Source: Fuscibacter oryzae (lineage in GTDB: Bacteria > Pseudomonadota > Alphaproteobacteria > Rhodobacterales > Rhodobacteraceae). Taken from it: 64,000 nt of DNA. The notes below the pieces were generated by a model. It was not told where the DNA came from, did no database searches, and was given only the letters and a program-made list of their open reading frames with translations. The position numbers were made by a program, and so were the translations under genes. The DNA lies in contig NZ_JAESVP010000008.1 of the NCBI RefSeq assembly GCF_016765795.1, positions 95,978 to 159,977 of the forward strand, given 5' to 3'. Below are positions 53,178-61,719 of the stretch, in pieces; position 1 is the first letter of the stretch; each line of letters opens with the position of its first letter.

Positions 53178-54182
53178 ATGCGTACGTCCGACACGCACAT
53201 AGGATTTGCCGACCTTGTGTTGCACCTGAAGGAACGGTTCGAAAGCGTCGGCGCCGACCCATGGATTGCCGCCTGTCTAGCGGAAAATTGCGCACTTTGT
53301 GAGCAAGCTGGCACACTCAGTCATGGCGTCTTTCGCATGAAGGGCTATCTGAATTCGATCGCTTCAGGCTGGGTCGATGCCAAGGCCAAGCCGGATCTGA
53401 ACCGAGTTTCCCAGAGCTTCTTGCGGGTCAACGGCCGGAACGGCTTTGCGCAACCAGCGTTAGTTCGCGCCAGATCTGAGCTTCTGCGAATGGTCGATGA
53501 AACCGGCGTGGCGGTCCTTTCGATGTGCAACTCGCATCACTTCAGTGCTCTTTGGCCAGATGTCGAACCCTTTGCAGATCTGGGACTAATAGCACTTTCA
53601 ACCGCAACTGGAGGCACCTCTGTCATTCCGCCCGGAGGGAACCGCAAAGTACTGGGTACGAATCCGATTGCCTTTGCTGCGCCTGTCAAGGGCGGCCCAT
53701 CGTTCCTAATAGATCTTGCTACGGCTGCCATGTCTCAGGGTGACGTCACAATCGCACGGAATGAAGGGAGGTCGTTGCCAATGGGCATTGGAGTAGATCA
53801 CGGTGGCCAACCAACCTCCGACCCCTCGGAGATATTGTCGGGCGGCGGCATCTTGCCCTTCGGTGGCTACAAGGGCACGGCGCTTTCCTTAATGGTTGAA
53901 GTGTTGGCTTCTGCGCTTAGCGGTGGCCAGTTTTCACACCAGGTCGATTTCTCGAACCATCCCAAGGCTGAAACATCGCGAACCGGTTATTTCCTTATGT
54001 TGATCGACGGCGGCCGCGGCCAAGATCTTCCGATCAATGAACGCACCATGGAGTTCTTTCATGCAGTCCGTGCCGCTGGAGTCGAACGTTTGCCCGGTGA
54101 CAGGTTGCACGCCGCACGTCGTAGAGCGCAAACCGTAGGAATCCCGATTACTGAGACAATTCGTGACTTTCTGGCCCAGTAG
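53178..54182 (+). CDS. Ldh/MDH-2-family oxidoreductase, possible pyrroline-2-carboxylate reductase (334 aa)
   Basis: A member of the Ldh-type NAD(P)H oxidoreductases, distinct from classical Rossmann enzymes. Seen are CALCEQAGTLSHGVFRMKGYL with the catalytic His, VAVLSMCNSHHFSALWPDVEPFA, GTNPIAFAAP, and GGGILPFGGYKGTALSLMVEVL, the NADPH and active-site region. Relatives reduce 1-pyrroline-2-carboxylate or 1-piperideine-2-carboxylate to proline or pipecolate, which fits a trans-3-hydroxyproline route. Its base composition is markedly lower in GC than the adjoining dehydrogenase, and a hairpin separates it, so it may have joined the cluster separately. AAGGAG lies ten bases before the ATG. Confidence 0.8.
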   Translation: MRTSDTHIGFADLVLHLKERFESVGADPWIAACLAENCALCEQAGTLSHGVFRMKGYLNSIASGWVDAKAKPDLNRVSQSFLRVNGRNGFAQPALVRARSELLRMVDETGVAVLSMCNSHHFSALWPDVEPFADLGLIALSTATGGTSVIPPGGNRKVLGTNPIAFAAPVKGGPSFLIDLATAAMSQGDVTIARNEGRSLPMGIGVDHGGQPTSDPSEILSGGGILPFGGYKGTALSLMVEVLASALSGGQFSHQVDFSNHPKAETSRTGYFLMLIDGGRGQDLPINERTMEFFHAVRAAGVERLPGDRLHAARRRAQTVGIPITETIRDFLAQ

Positions 54183-54304
54183 TTCAATCTCCACAACGCA
54201 AAATCTTCGGCACCGCAATGTGTTAGTAGGCAGATAGGCCATATCATCCAGCGGCAGGTCAACACCGAAAATCAAAACGGTGACCATCTACCTACTGAAA
54301 TAAT

Positions 54305-55282
54305 TCAACATACGGAGACTTCCGCCACCCCTCTTACGCCACCCCGCCTTTCGAGTTGCACCACAAGATCAACCGACCCCAGGCAGTACCGTTTAACCTC
54401 TTCAAACCCCATCCCAAGTCCGGCTGCCACCACCATAATCGCCAACCGATCAATAGCCTTCCGCGCCGTATCGGCATGAATGGTCGTGAACGACCCACCA
54501 TGCCCAGTGTTGATCGCTTCCAGAAACGTCCGGCTCTCCTCCCCGCGCAGCTCGCCCAGGATGATCCGATCCGGCCGCATCCGCAGTGACGCCTCAAGAA
54601 GGCGAGCCGGTGTCCGCTCCCCTTGGCTGTTCCTGTCGGCCTTCAGCCCCACGACATTCGCTTGTGTCGGAAAGAGCTCGTAAGCATCCTCGATGGTCAC
54701 AAGCCGCTCAGCCGGATCGACCATCGCCAGCAGCGACCGGGCGAAGGTGGTCTTGCCCGTCGAAGTCCCCCCAGAGATCAGCACATTCAGCCGTTTGCGC
54801 ACGCAAAGCCGCATCGCGGCTTCCACATCGCCCGCTTCGGCCAGTGCCAAAACTTCCTTCCCGAGCTCACGCTTGCGATGATCCAGATCGATCAGCGATC
54901 CATGCAGAAGCGTCGGCTTGATCGGCGCATCCGCCGCGAGTTTGAACGGCCGGAGCGTGATCGCCATCCCACCTTCGACGATGGGAGGCGCCACGACCTG
55001 CGCCCGGATCGCCGTGGCACCCCAAGTGATCTTGCCGGACACCGTCGGCTTCTTGTCAGAAAACTGCACCCCCACGGACGAGGCAATCGCCTGCCCAAGG
55101 TTTACCGAGAGAGCCGGGTCGATCACCAGATCCCGGACCAACTCCATGTGGCTGCCACCCCTGCGCTCGATCCAGACCTTTCCATCAGGATTAATGGCGA
55201 TCTCGACCAGATCCTCGCGCTGCAGGATGGGCGCAAGGGAGGAAAGATAGGCCCCGAGAAAGGAGGGCTGCCCGTCCATCAT
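54305..55282 (-). CDS. virB11: VirB11 type IV secretion ATPase (325 aa)
   Basis: Walker A ISGGTSTGKTTFARSL, an Asp box TIEDAYEL, Walker B RIILGELRGEE and the His box NTGHGGSFTTIHA define a VirB11 hexameric ATPase. The N-terminal domain starts MMDGQPSFLGAYLSSLAPIL. It powers pilus assembly and DNA transfer. It is the last gene of the leftward virB operon; the catabolic cargo ends 122 bases beyond its stop. Confidence 0.9.
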   Translation of the reverse strand: MMDGQPSFLGAYLSSLAPILQREDLVEIAINPDGKVWIERRGGSHMELVRDLVIDPALSVNLGQAIASSVGVQFSDKKPTVSGKITWGATAIRAQVVAPPIVEGGMAITLRPFKLAADAPIKPTLLHGSLIDLDHRKRELGKEVLALAEAGDVEAAMRLCVRKRLNVLISGGTSTGKTTFARSLLAMVDPAERLVTIEDAYELFPTQANVVGLKADRNSQGERTPARLLEASLRMRPDRIILGELRGEESRTFLEAINTGHGGSFTTIHADTARKAIDRLAIMVVAAGLGMGFEEVKRYCLGSVDLVVQLERRGGVRGVAEVSVC

Positions 55283-55292
55283 TTCGCCGTCC

Positions 55293-56615
55293 TCACCAGA
55301 ATTCCAGATCGCGGTCGACCATGACCGTGATCGCGGCCCCCGAGGCGACCGTGATGATCGGCGGCAGGCTGGTGTAGGCCTCAACAGCCGAGCCCATGGC
55401 GGAACTCAGTTCCTGCCCGATGTTTTCGGCGGTATCGGAGGAGATTTTGGTTGAGTATTTCGCGGCGGCAACGGCGGGAGCTGCCCCCAGGAGCGAGATC
55501 AGCGCCGCCGACCCGAAGCGCTGTCCAAAGCGGCTGTTCACCCTGCCGGTGATACCGGAGCGGCCTTGGGCATCGCCGCCGAAGGCCTCCATCTGAACCG
55601 ATTGACCATCTGGCGTCACAAGCCGCGTCCAGGCCACGAGGATGCGGCCCTGCCCGATGGCCACTTCCGAGGAATACTCGCCGAAGAGCCGCGAGCCAGC
55701 AGGCACAAGGATCTGCGCCTGATCGAAGGACCAGACGGGCCGCGTGACGATGGCGGTGATCTGACCCGGCAAGCTAGAGTCCACGGCGTTCTCCAGTGTG
55801 GCTTCGATCATCGTGCCCTGCAGCACTGTGTTCGACGGATTGGCGATGACCTGGCTTGTCTCGACCTCGGTTGCTTCCCGACCCGATTGAACGAAGTCCC
55901 GACCGGCGGCATCGCGTGATCCCGATGTGGCCTCGTCAGGCATGCCCATGGCCGCCTCCCCTGCCCCGGACTTGTCGCCGCCATCATAGACGACAGAGGG
56001 CGAGGTGATCCGCGCGGCAAGCTGCTCTTCCCGCTCGGCGCGCTTGGCGGCCAGCTCGGCTTCGCGTGAGGCATCGGCCGCGCTAGAGCTGTGGGCTTCG
56101 GCCTTCAAGGCAGCGATCTCGCGGTCAAACTGCGTTCGCATGTCTTCCATCAGCGCGAGGTTCTGGGCTTGCGCCTTCTCCAGTGCGAGGGCCAGTTCCT
56201 TGGCTGTGGCGTCCTTTTCCGAATCCGGGCGGGTGGCGAGATCTGCCAACTCCTTCTGCAGACGCTCGACCTCCCCCTTCAGCGCAGCGTTGCGGCTCTC
56301 CAGCGTCTCGCGCTGCGCGGCAAGTTCACCTTCGATATTGGCAAAACCATCGCCACCCTCCGTCTTGGGCGCGGCTTCTATGGACCCGAACGGCGAGCCT
56401 CCTTCCTGATCCTGGAACTCCTCGACCGCCGAGGTCTCGACCTCCGGGATTGCCGGGGTCGCAGGCCAGATCGTCCAGATCGCAGCAATGCTTGCCCCGG
56501 CCAGAAGCGCGCCCATGCCGATCTTCTGCTGACGGGTCATCTTCGGCTTGGGGCGTTCGAACTTGTATTCGGCCTCGGGATTCGCTGGAGCATCGGTTTT
56601 CTGAGGATCGGTCAT
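55293..56615 (-). CDS. virB10: VirB10 type IV secretion channel protein (440 aa)
   Basis: A basic N-terminus, one membrane helix (IGMGALLAGASIAAIWTIWP, about residues 32-52), a long charged coiled-coil (about 90-200), and the C-terminal TrbI/VirB10 beta-barrel with LQGTMIEATLENAVDSSLPGQI and VPAGSRLFGEYSS. It spans both membranes and senses ATPase activity. One base separates it from virB9. Confidence 0.9.
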   Translation of the reverse strand: MTDPQKTDAPANPEAEYKFERPKPKMTRQQKIGMGALLAGASIAAIWTIWPATPAIPEVETSAVEEFQDQEGGSPFGSIEAAPKTEGGDGFANIEGELAAQRETLESRNAALKGEVERLQKELADLATRPDSEKDATAKELALALEKAQAQNLALMEDMRTQFDREIAALKAEAHSSSAADASREAELAAKRAEREEQLAARITSPSVVYDGGDKSGAGEAAMGMPDEATSGSRDAAGRDFVQSGREATEVETSQVIANPSNTVLQGTMIEATLENAVDSSLPGQITAIVTRPVWSFDQAQILVPAGSRLFGEYSSEVAIGQGRILVAWTRLVTPDGQSVQMEAFGGDAQGRSGITGRVNSRFGQRFGSAALISLLGAAPAVAAAKYSTKISSDTAENIGQELSSAMGSAVEAYTSLPPIITVASGAAITVMVDRDLEFW

Positions 56616-56616
56616 G

Positions 56617-57378
56617 TCAGAACTCCCAGCCCTGAAGTTTGGCGAGGAGGGCAGGATCGGTCGTTATGCCGCCCTCCGCATGCTCGATGCAGAGAACTTG
56701 GGTGCCGATGCGGATCGAATACTCGTCGCGCAAGCCCGGCACGCGCACGATGCTGCCGCGGGTGCCAGAGTTCAGCGTGACCTCGCGCCCGGTGGCATCG
56801 ACCCCGAAGATCGACGGCCTGACGCCAGGCGCGAAGGCGAAATACGTTGCCTGCCCGTCGTTCCATATATGGACGGGCTTCAGCGTCTCGTCGCCCGACC
56901 AGGCATAGCCGATATCCCGCGAACCGGAAGCGACAGTGGGCTTTGCAGCCTTGCCAGCACCTGTCTCGGGGTAGCGCAACACCAGCCGGAAGGTCGGGTT
57001 CTGCGACCGGCCCTCGCTGATTGCCAGCGTGAAAGTGCGCCGTCCGGTGTAGATCGTCATATTGGTCTCGGCTCCGCCGATCACCGGTTTGATCGACACC
57101 GTGGTGCGGTTCGAGAGGACCTCAACCTCAAAAGCCTCGCTGTCGCCCAAGAGCACGGAATCGATCCGTTCCCCTGCCCCAAGCTCGATGGCGGTGTTCA
57201 CCCGGAGCTGGGTGTCGAGGCGGATGACATCCACCGGGCTGTAGAGAACCGACCGCACACGGGCGTCGGCCCCCATCGAAGCAGGGGCGACCTCGGCGAA
57301 ACTGGGCCATGCAACGACAAGGCTGGTTGCCAAAAGCCCGCGAAGGAGAAGGCCAAAAGGGACAGAATGGCGGGTCAT
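56617..57378 (-). CDS. virB9: VirB9 outer-membrane-core protein (253 aa)
   Basis: A signal peptide (LLLRGLLATSLVVAWPSFAE) precedes the VirB9/CagX fold. The N-terminal domain has VLYSPVDVIRLDTQLRVNTAIELG; the C-terminal domain has IGYAWSGDETLKPVHIWNDGQATYFAF. It forms the outer-membrane core with VirB7 and VirB10. It overlaps the virB8 stop by four bases. Confidence 0.9.
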   Translation of the reverse strand: MTRHSVPFGLLLRGLLATSLVVAWPSFAEVAPASMGADARVRSVLYSPVDVIRLDTQLRVNTAIELGAGERIDSVLLGDSEAFEVEVLSNRTTVSIKPVIGGAETNMTIYTGRRTFTLAISEGRSQNPTFRLVLRYPETGAGKAAKPTVASGSRDIGYAWSGDETLKPVHIWNDGQATYFAFAPGVRPSIFGVDATGREVTLNSGTRGSIVRVPGLRDEYSIRIGTQVLCIEHAEGGITTDPALLAKLQGWEF

Positions 57379-58034
57379 GGGTTGGACTCCAGGGTTTCGG
57401 CATCGACGCGGTAGGAGGAGACGGTGAAGCCGAGCGGGTTTTCCCAGACATGGGCGAGGGAGCGTTCGGTCTTGGGCGCGAAGGAAAACTCGACCGTCGC
57501 CACGAAGGGCTGGGTCACCGGTTCTTGCTTGGTCTTGCGCAGGGTTTTCAGGAAGCGGATCTGGGCCACGTTCGGCGCGAGAAAGGTGATCCGGCGCACC
57601 GTCACGGAGACTTCCGCGCCCGGGCCATAGACATCGGGCGGATAGGCGGTATTGCCGCCGCCCTTGGACCAGAGGAGCCGCAGGCTTTCCTCGGCCCCCG
57701 CAGTTGAGCGGCGCTGCACGCTTTCGAGCCGAGCCTGGATTCCGGCGAGGAAATACCCTTCCCGGTCGGAGACATAGGCCACAAGCAGGCTTTGCTTCAG
57801 TGCCTCCTGATCCTCGATGCCGGTCCGGGCGACGGTCATGACCTTTTCGGCGTCGCCGGTCTGGCGATCCACCAGCACGGTGAAGACCTGAGTTTCCTTA
57901 AGTGGCAGAACCAGCACGAGGGCAGTGGCAAGAATGAGGCTGAGGGCGCCTGCCCCGCCAGCGATCACCCAAGCCCGGCGGGCCGAGAGGCGCGGCTCGA
58001 GAATGAGATCGACATCAAATCCATGCGCCTCCAT
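57375..58034 (-). CDS. virB8: VirB8 inner-membrane assembly protein (219 aa)
   Basis: From ATG 58034 (MEAHGFDVDL), preceded by GGAGG, there is a short cytoplasmic part, one membrane helix (WVIAGGAGALSLILATALVLVLPL) and the periplasmic NTF2-like VirB8 domain with YVSDREGYF and NPLGFTVSSYRVDAETL. It nucleates the transfer channel. An upstream in-frame extension to 58292 overlaps virB6 and is not VirB8-like. Confidence 0.85.
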   Translation of the reverse strand: MEAHGFDVDLILEPRLSARRAWVIAGGAGALSLILATALVLVLPLKETQVFTVLVDRQTGDAEKVMTVARTGIEDQEALKQSLLVAYVSDREGYFLAGIQARLESVQRRSTAGAEESLRLLWSKGGGNTAYPPDVYGPGAEVSVTVRRITFLAPNVAQIRFLKTLRKTKQEPVTQPFVATVEFSFAPKTERSLAHVWENPLGFTVSSYRVDAETLESNP

Positions 58035-58068
58035 CGGCGTTCCTCCGTTACTCGGCAATTTCTGGGGC

Positions 58069-59088
58069 TCAACTCTTGTTGGGGGTGCGGCTGGCGAGGC
58101 GCATCGCGGTCTGCACCGCTGATCGCCCGATCTGACCTGCGGTATTGCCATTGAGGCGCGCGTCCGATGGCCGCCGCCCACCGGCATCCATCCCCGCAGC
58201 ACCACGCCCGGCCCCGATCCCGGCGGCAATGCCGGATCGACCATAGCCTTTGGCTGTGTCGGCCGTGCGGAAGGTGGAACTCGCGACCCCACCGAGGCCG
58301 GTTGCGGTTTGGGCCAGTGATTGGGCGATGGTCGGGACCATGGCCATGAGTCCGGTGCCGAGCATCATCACCACGACAAAGCTCAGGACGTCGCCGATGG
58401 TCTCGACATTGGTGAGCGAGGCGGGGGTGAGGTCGCGGGCAATGGCAATGGTAAACGCAGCCATGCCCGAGGTCAGCATCGGATAGAAAGCAAAGCCCAG
58501 GGCCAGATTGACCCAACGATCGAAGAGCGCCGCCGTCACCTTGAAAAGCGTGCAGGCGATCGCAATCGGCGCGAAGATGACCAGCACGCCGATCATGATC
58601 TTGGCCGCCGAGATCACGATGATCGACACCGTGGCCATCAGGGCGGCGACGAGGAACATCAGAAGGCCCGCGAGGGCACCCGTAATGTAGCTGCCGTTCT
58701 GGCTGATCGCCTGGCCCACATCGAGGGCCTGCAGATAGAGTGAATCCAGCCCATCATAGAGGTTGCCGCCTCCGCCCCCGAACGCGTTCATCACCACGGC
58801 ACCGATCTCGCTCGGAGCATTGGTCAGGACGCCGTAGACCGCGTTGAAATTGGTCCAGGACGACAGGAACGCCGAGGCCACGGCGATACGGACCATCAGA
58901 CCAAGCCCGTTACGGAGCGTCATGGGAACCGCCTGCGCCATCAGGTTGATACCCACCAGCGCCACCACCAATACCGACCCGATGCGGAAGACCGGCACGA
59001 TCTCTGCGGCGACCGCATCAAAGGCGGTGGCACCGACCGCTGTCGCGGCGGCGTCCACTTGGGTCAGGATATCGGCGATGATGGCCAT
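58069..59088 (-). CDS. virB6: VirB6/TrbL polytopic membrane protein (339 aa)
   Basis: Five or more hydrophobic segments (for example VFRIGSVLVVALVGINLM, ALAGLLMFLVAALMATV, IMIGVLVIFAPIAIACTLF) with the conserved NALG-like FDRWVNLALGFAFYP motif of VirB6. A Gly/Ala-rich cytoplasmic tail follows (about 280-339). It forms the inner-membrane path for DNA. Confidence 0.85.
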   Translation of the reverse strand: MAIIADILTQVDAAATAVGATAFDAVAAEIVPVFRIGSVLVVALVGINLMAQAVPMTLRNGLGLMVRIAVASAFLSSWTNFNAVYGVLTNAPSEIGAVVMNAFGGGGGNLYDGLDSLYLQALDVGQAISQNGSYITGALAGLLMFLVAALMATVSIIVISAAKIMIGVLVIFAPIAIACTLFKVTAALFDRWVNLALGFAFYPMLTSGMAAFTIAIARDLTPASLTNVETIGDVLSFVVVMMLGTGLMAMVPTIAQSLAQTATGLGGVASSTFRTADTAKGYGRSGIAAGIGAGRGAAGMDAGGRRPSDARLNGNTAGQIGRSAVQTAMRLASRTPNKS

Positions 59089-59091
59089 GGA

Positions 59092-59595
59092 TCAATTCGC
59101 CCGACAGGATTTCTCAAGGGCGCGGTAGCGCGTTTCGACATCGCGCTGCTCGGAAGCGAGATAGGTTTCCAGCGCCGGGCGGTCCTCATCGGTCAGATCA
59201 ACCAAGGACTTGCCCAAGACCTCGTTGGTGAAAGCATCGAACGGATAATCCGAGAAGAGGCAGCTGCAGGTTTCGCCTGCGAGCTGCCTCTTCTTTGCCG
59301 AGGTGATGTAAGCTTGCCGCGCAGCGCCTTTGAACCGCCAATCGGTGATCCCGTCCGGCAATGCGATGACTTCCTCACAGGCCGCCTTTTCGACGCCTGC
59401 AAAGATCCCCGTCCCGCGCCGCTGCATCTCGGTCAGCAATTCCAGCGCAAGATCAGCATCCTGCGCCCCCACCGCTTCCCGGGTCTGCTCCAGAAGATCA
59501 AGATCGCTGACGGTCGCAAGATCTTCGGCCCAAGCAAAGCCCGTGAAGGAGAGGGCGGCGGCGGCAGCTGCCGCCAATAGAAGTACGCGCCGCAT
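59092..59595 (-). CDS. Secreted protein of the virB operon, unknown role (167 aa)
   Basis: A signal peptide (LLLAAAAAAALSFTGFAWAED) precedes a helical mature part with four Cys (ACEEV, ETCSCLF, KSCRAN) that may form disulfides. No family name recognised. Its place between virB5 and virB6, with a one-base overlap and a three-base gap, shows that it belongs to the transfer system. It could be a periplasmic accessory or entry-exclusion-like factor. Confidence 0.7.
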   Translation of the reverse strand: MRRVLLLAAAAAAALSFTGFAWAEDLATVSDLDLLEQTREAVGAQDADLALELLTEMQRRGTGIFAGVEKAACEEVIALPDGITDWRFKGAARQAYITSAKKRQLAGETCSCLFSDYPFDAFTNEVLGKSLVDLTDEDRPALETYLASEQRDVETRYRALEKSCRAN

Positions 59596-60392
59596 CAGTT
59601 CGCCCCCGAATAATCAAAGAAGCTCTTTTCCTTGGCTTGTTCCGCCGCCCAGTTGACCCCAGTCTGCCCGGTGGCAAGACCCGTCGCGGCATTGAGCCGC
59701 CACATCTGGCCCAACATATAATTGGTCTCGGCCGCCATGCGGGTGTTAAGGTCGATGCTCTCCTTCAGAGTGTCCTGGCTCGCGATCTCGTCCACCAGCC
59801 CGTCGATCCGCTCGAGGCTTTGGGCCGCCTCTTCATAGGAGAGCTGCGCCACACCCATGGCCGTGGCACTCGCAGCCGCCGTCTGGGCGATCCGCTTATC
59901 CTGCGGGCTTTCCGAGGAGGACAGGCCCGCCAGCGTTTCTGACGAGAGGCCCGCACTGGCGAGCGTATCTTCCATATATTCGGCGGCCATCTTGTCGCCC
60001 ATGGTGACATTGCCGTCGAGCAGGCTGTCCAACAGGCTGTCGAAATCCCCAATCGCAATGGCATCGGTGAAACCGGAGAGGTCGGTGATCTTCGCCGCCC
60101 GCGACCGCAGATCCTGGGCCGAGTTGTAGAGGCTGGCGATCTCGTTGAGACCGGAGATCGACCCAAGGATGCCTTCCAGATTGGTGATCTGTTCTAGGCC
60201 GTTCTCGACCTGTTTCTTCAGCTCCTCGATCTGCGCGATCTGGTTTTCGGCATCGCGCAGGGCCGCCTGCAATTGCTCGATATTCTTGGCGAGGTTGGTG
60301 CCGTCGATGACCGGCACGCCCTGCGCACGGGCCACCGATCCAAAAAGGCAAAGGCAGAGCGCGGCGGCGGACGCCATCCGTTTATTGACCAT
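59595..60392 (-). CDS. virB5: VirB5 minor pilin/adhesin (265 aa)
   Basis: A signal peptide ([20 protein letters not shown]) then [42 protein letters not shown], the typical VirB5/TrbJ coiled start, a [17 protein letters not shown] middle, and a C-terminal [20 protein letters not shown]. It caps the pilus tip and helps cell contact. ATG 60392 has GGAG upstream and overlaps the virB1 stop. Confidence 0.85.
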   Translation of the reverse strand: MVNKRMASAAALCLCLFGSVARAQGVPVIDGTNLAKNIEQLQAALRDAENQIAQIEELKKQVENGLEQITNLEGILGSISGLNEIASLYNSAQDLRSRAAKITDLSGFTDAIAIGDFDSLLDSLLDGNVTMGDKMAAEYMEDTLASAGLSSETLAGLSSSESPQDKRIAQTAAASATAMGVAQLSYEEAAQSLERIDGLVDEIASQDTLKESIDLNTRMAAETNYMLGQMWRLNAATGLATGQTGVNWAAEQAKEKSFFDYSGAN

Positions 60393-61488
60393 CAGAATAC
60401 TCCCAGAATGTCGAATATTGCAGGGCTTGGGCTGAGTCAGAGAGGCCATGCGCCGCCTCGACCTTCACGGCCCCGGCCCGAAGCCGCAGCGTGAGGGCCA
60501 TCAATCGGGCGCGCTCGGCGATCATGTAGGTGTTCTGATCGACCGCCTCTTTCGGGGTCTGGGGCTTCGCCTCTTCCAGAAACCCCTCGATCCGCGTTAT
60601 GGCGGCTTCGATCTGCCCGCTCTGTTGGCCCGAATAGCCGATGAAAGCCGAGGACATGTTGCCCCATTCGGCACTGGCACCTTCAACGCCGGCCAGCGTG
60701 CCGGTCACATCGGCGCCGGTGATTTCCGAGAGATACGCATCGTAAAAGCCCGAAATCCGGCGGACGTAGTTCTGAGTTTCTTCGAAGGGTGGGATGCCGC
60801 CGAATTTCTGGACATTGCCAGGCCCGGCGTTATAGGCCGCAAGCGCGAAATCGATCCGGCCGAAAGCGTTGAGCTGCGTCGCGAGATAGCGCGCGCCGCC
60901 ATCGAGGTTCTGCAAGGGATCGCTCGGGTCCACCCCGAGATCGGCTGCCGTGCCCGGCATCAGCTGGCAAAAGCCGAGCGCGCCCACCGGGCTGATCGCG
61001 GCATTGTTGAAGGCGCTTTCCTGTTTGACCAGCGACTGGAACAGGATGCGCCAGGTCGTGGGCGTCAGCCCGACTTTCGCCACGCCCGGATGGCTCTCAT
61101 AGCGATGCGCCGTGGCGATGATCATTGCCTCGACCGTCTCGCCCTCACCGAAGAGCCGTTGGCTTTCTGGGCTGTTCTCCTCATGGGGATAGACTTCGTC
61201 TGCCGGTGGAAAATCCGCCCCGCCGTCCTCGAACCCGCTCAGATCCGTCGTGCCGGTCGTGTCCGCCAGGAACCGCTCATAGGCGGCGAGTTGTTCGTCT
61301 TCGATCTGATTGAGGCGCGTCTGCTGCCCGAGTTTCTCTTCCTGCTTCAAGGCATCCTGCGCCTGCTCGGCCAGGCGCGAGACCAGGTTCGAGAGCCGCG
61401 TACTGTCAATGATCGGCACGCCTTGGGCAAGACCGATCAGCGGCAGCGCGGTCGCACAGGCAATCCCGAGAAGGAGGGCAGAGCGCAT
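60382..61488 (-). CDS. virB1: VirB1 lytic transglycosylase with VirB5-like flanks (368 aa)
   Basis: After a signal peptide the mature N-terminus [34 protein letters not shown] parallels the start of VirB5. The middle (about 130-250) is an SLT domain: [10 protein letters not shown] with catalytic Glu157, [28 protein letters not shown]. The C-terminus [20 protein letters not shown]...[11 protein letters not shown] parallels the VirB5 C-terminus ([14 protein letters not shown]...SFFDYSGAN). It cuts peptidoglycan for the channel; the extra regions may tether it to the pilus. Confidence 0.85.
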   Translation of the reverse strand: MRSALLLGIACATALPLIGLAQGVPIIDSTRLSNLVSRLAEQAQDALKQEEKLGQQTRLNQIEDEQLAAYERFLADTTGTTDLSGFEDGGADFPPADEVYPHEENSPESQRLFGEGETVEAMIIATAHRYESHPGVAKVGLTPTTWRILFQSLVKQESAFNNAAISPVGALGFCQLMPGTAADLGVDPSDPLQNLDGGARYLATQLNAFGRIDFALAAYNAGPGNVQKFGGIPPFEETQNYVRRISGFYDAYLSEITGADVTGTLAGVEGASAEWGNMSSAFIGYSGQQSGQIEAAITRIEGFLEEAKPQTPKEAVDQNTYMIAERARLMALTLRLRAGAVKVEAAHGLSDSAQALQYSTFWEYSDGQ

Positions 61489-61494
61489 GGAGCT

Positions 61495-61719
61495 TCAGTC
61501 CCCACAGGCCGCGGTCGGGGCGCTCATCGTGCTGACCACGACCCGACTGCCGTCGGTCTGGGTGCGGGCCGCGAAATACTTGCCCTCGGCGCGGAATTGG
61601 CCGTGACAGGGCGAGACAGCCCCGGTTTCCACGCCGTCGCAGCCCGAAAGCGCCGCGAGGCTGACCAAGAGCAGCATCGATCGCGCCAGTCTTCGGAGCA
61701 TCAATCTGCTGGTGTTCAT
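61495..61719 (-). CDS. virB7: VirB7-like lipoprotein (74 aa)
   Basis: A lipoprotein signal with lipobox LSGC (about residues 24-27) after MLLLVSLAA. The mature part is about 48 residues with two more Cys. Size, lipidation and position between virB4 and virB1 suit VirB7, which stabilises VirB9; sequence alone is weak. It overlaps the virB4 stop by four bases. Confidence 0.65.
   Translation of the reverse strand: MNTSRLMLRRLARSMLLLVSLAALSGCDGVETGAVSPCHGQFRAEGKYFAARTQTDGSRVVVSTMSAPTAACGD

Noticed and set aside
57375..58292. Long N-terminal extension of virB8
   Set aside because: The extension overlaps virB6, is Pro/Arg-rich, and a GGAGG-preceded ATG at 58034 gives a normal VirB8.
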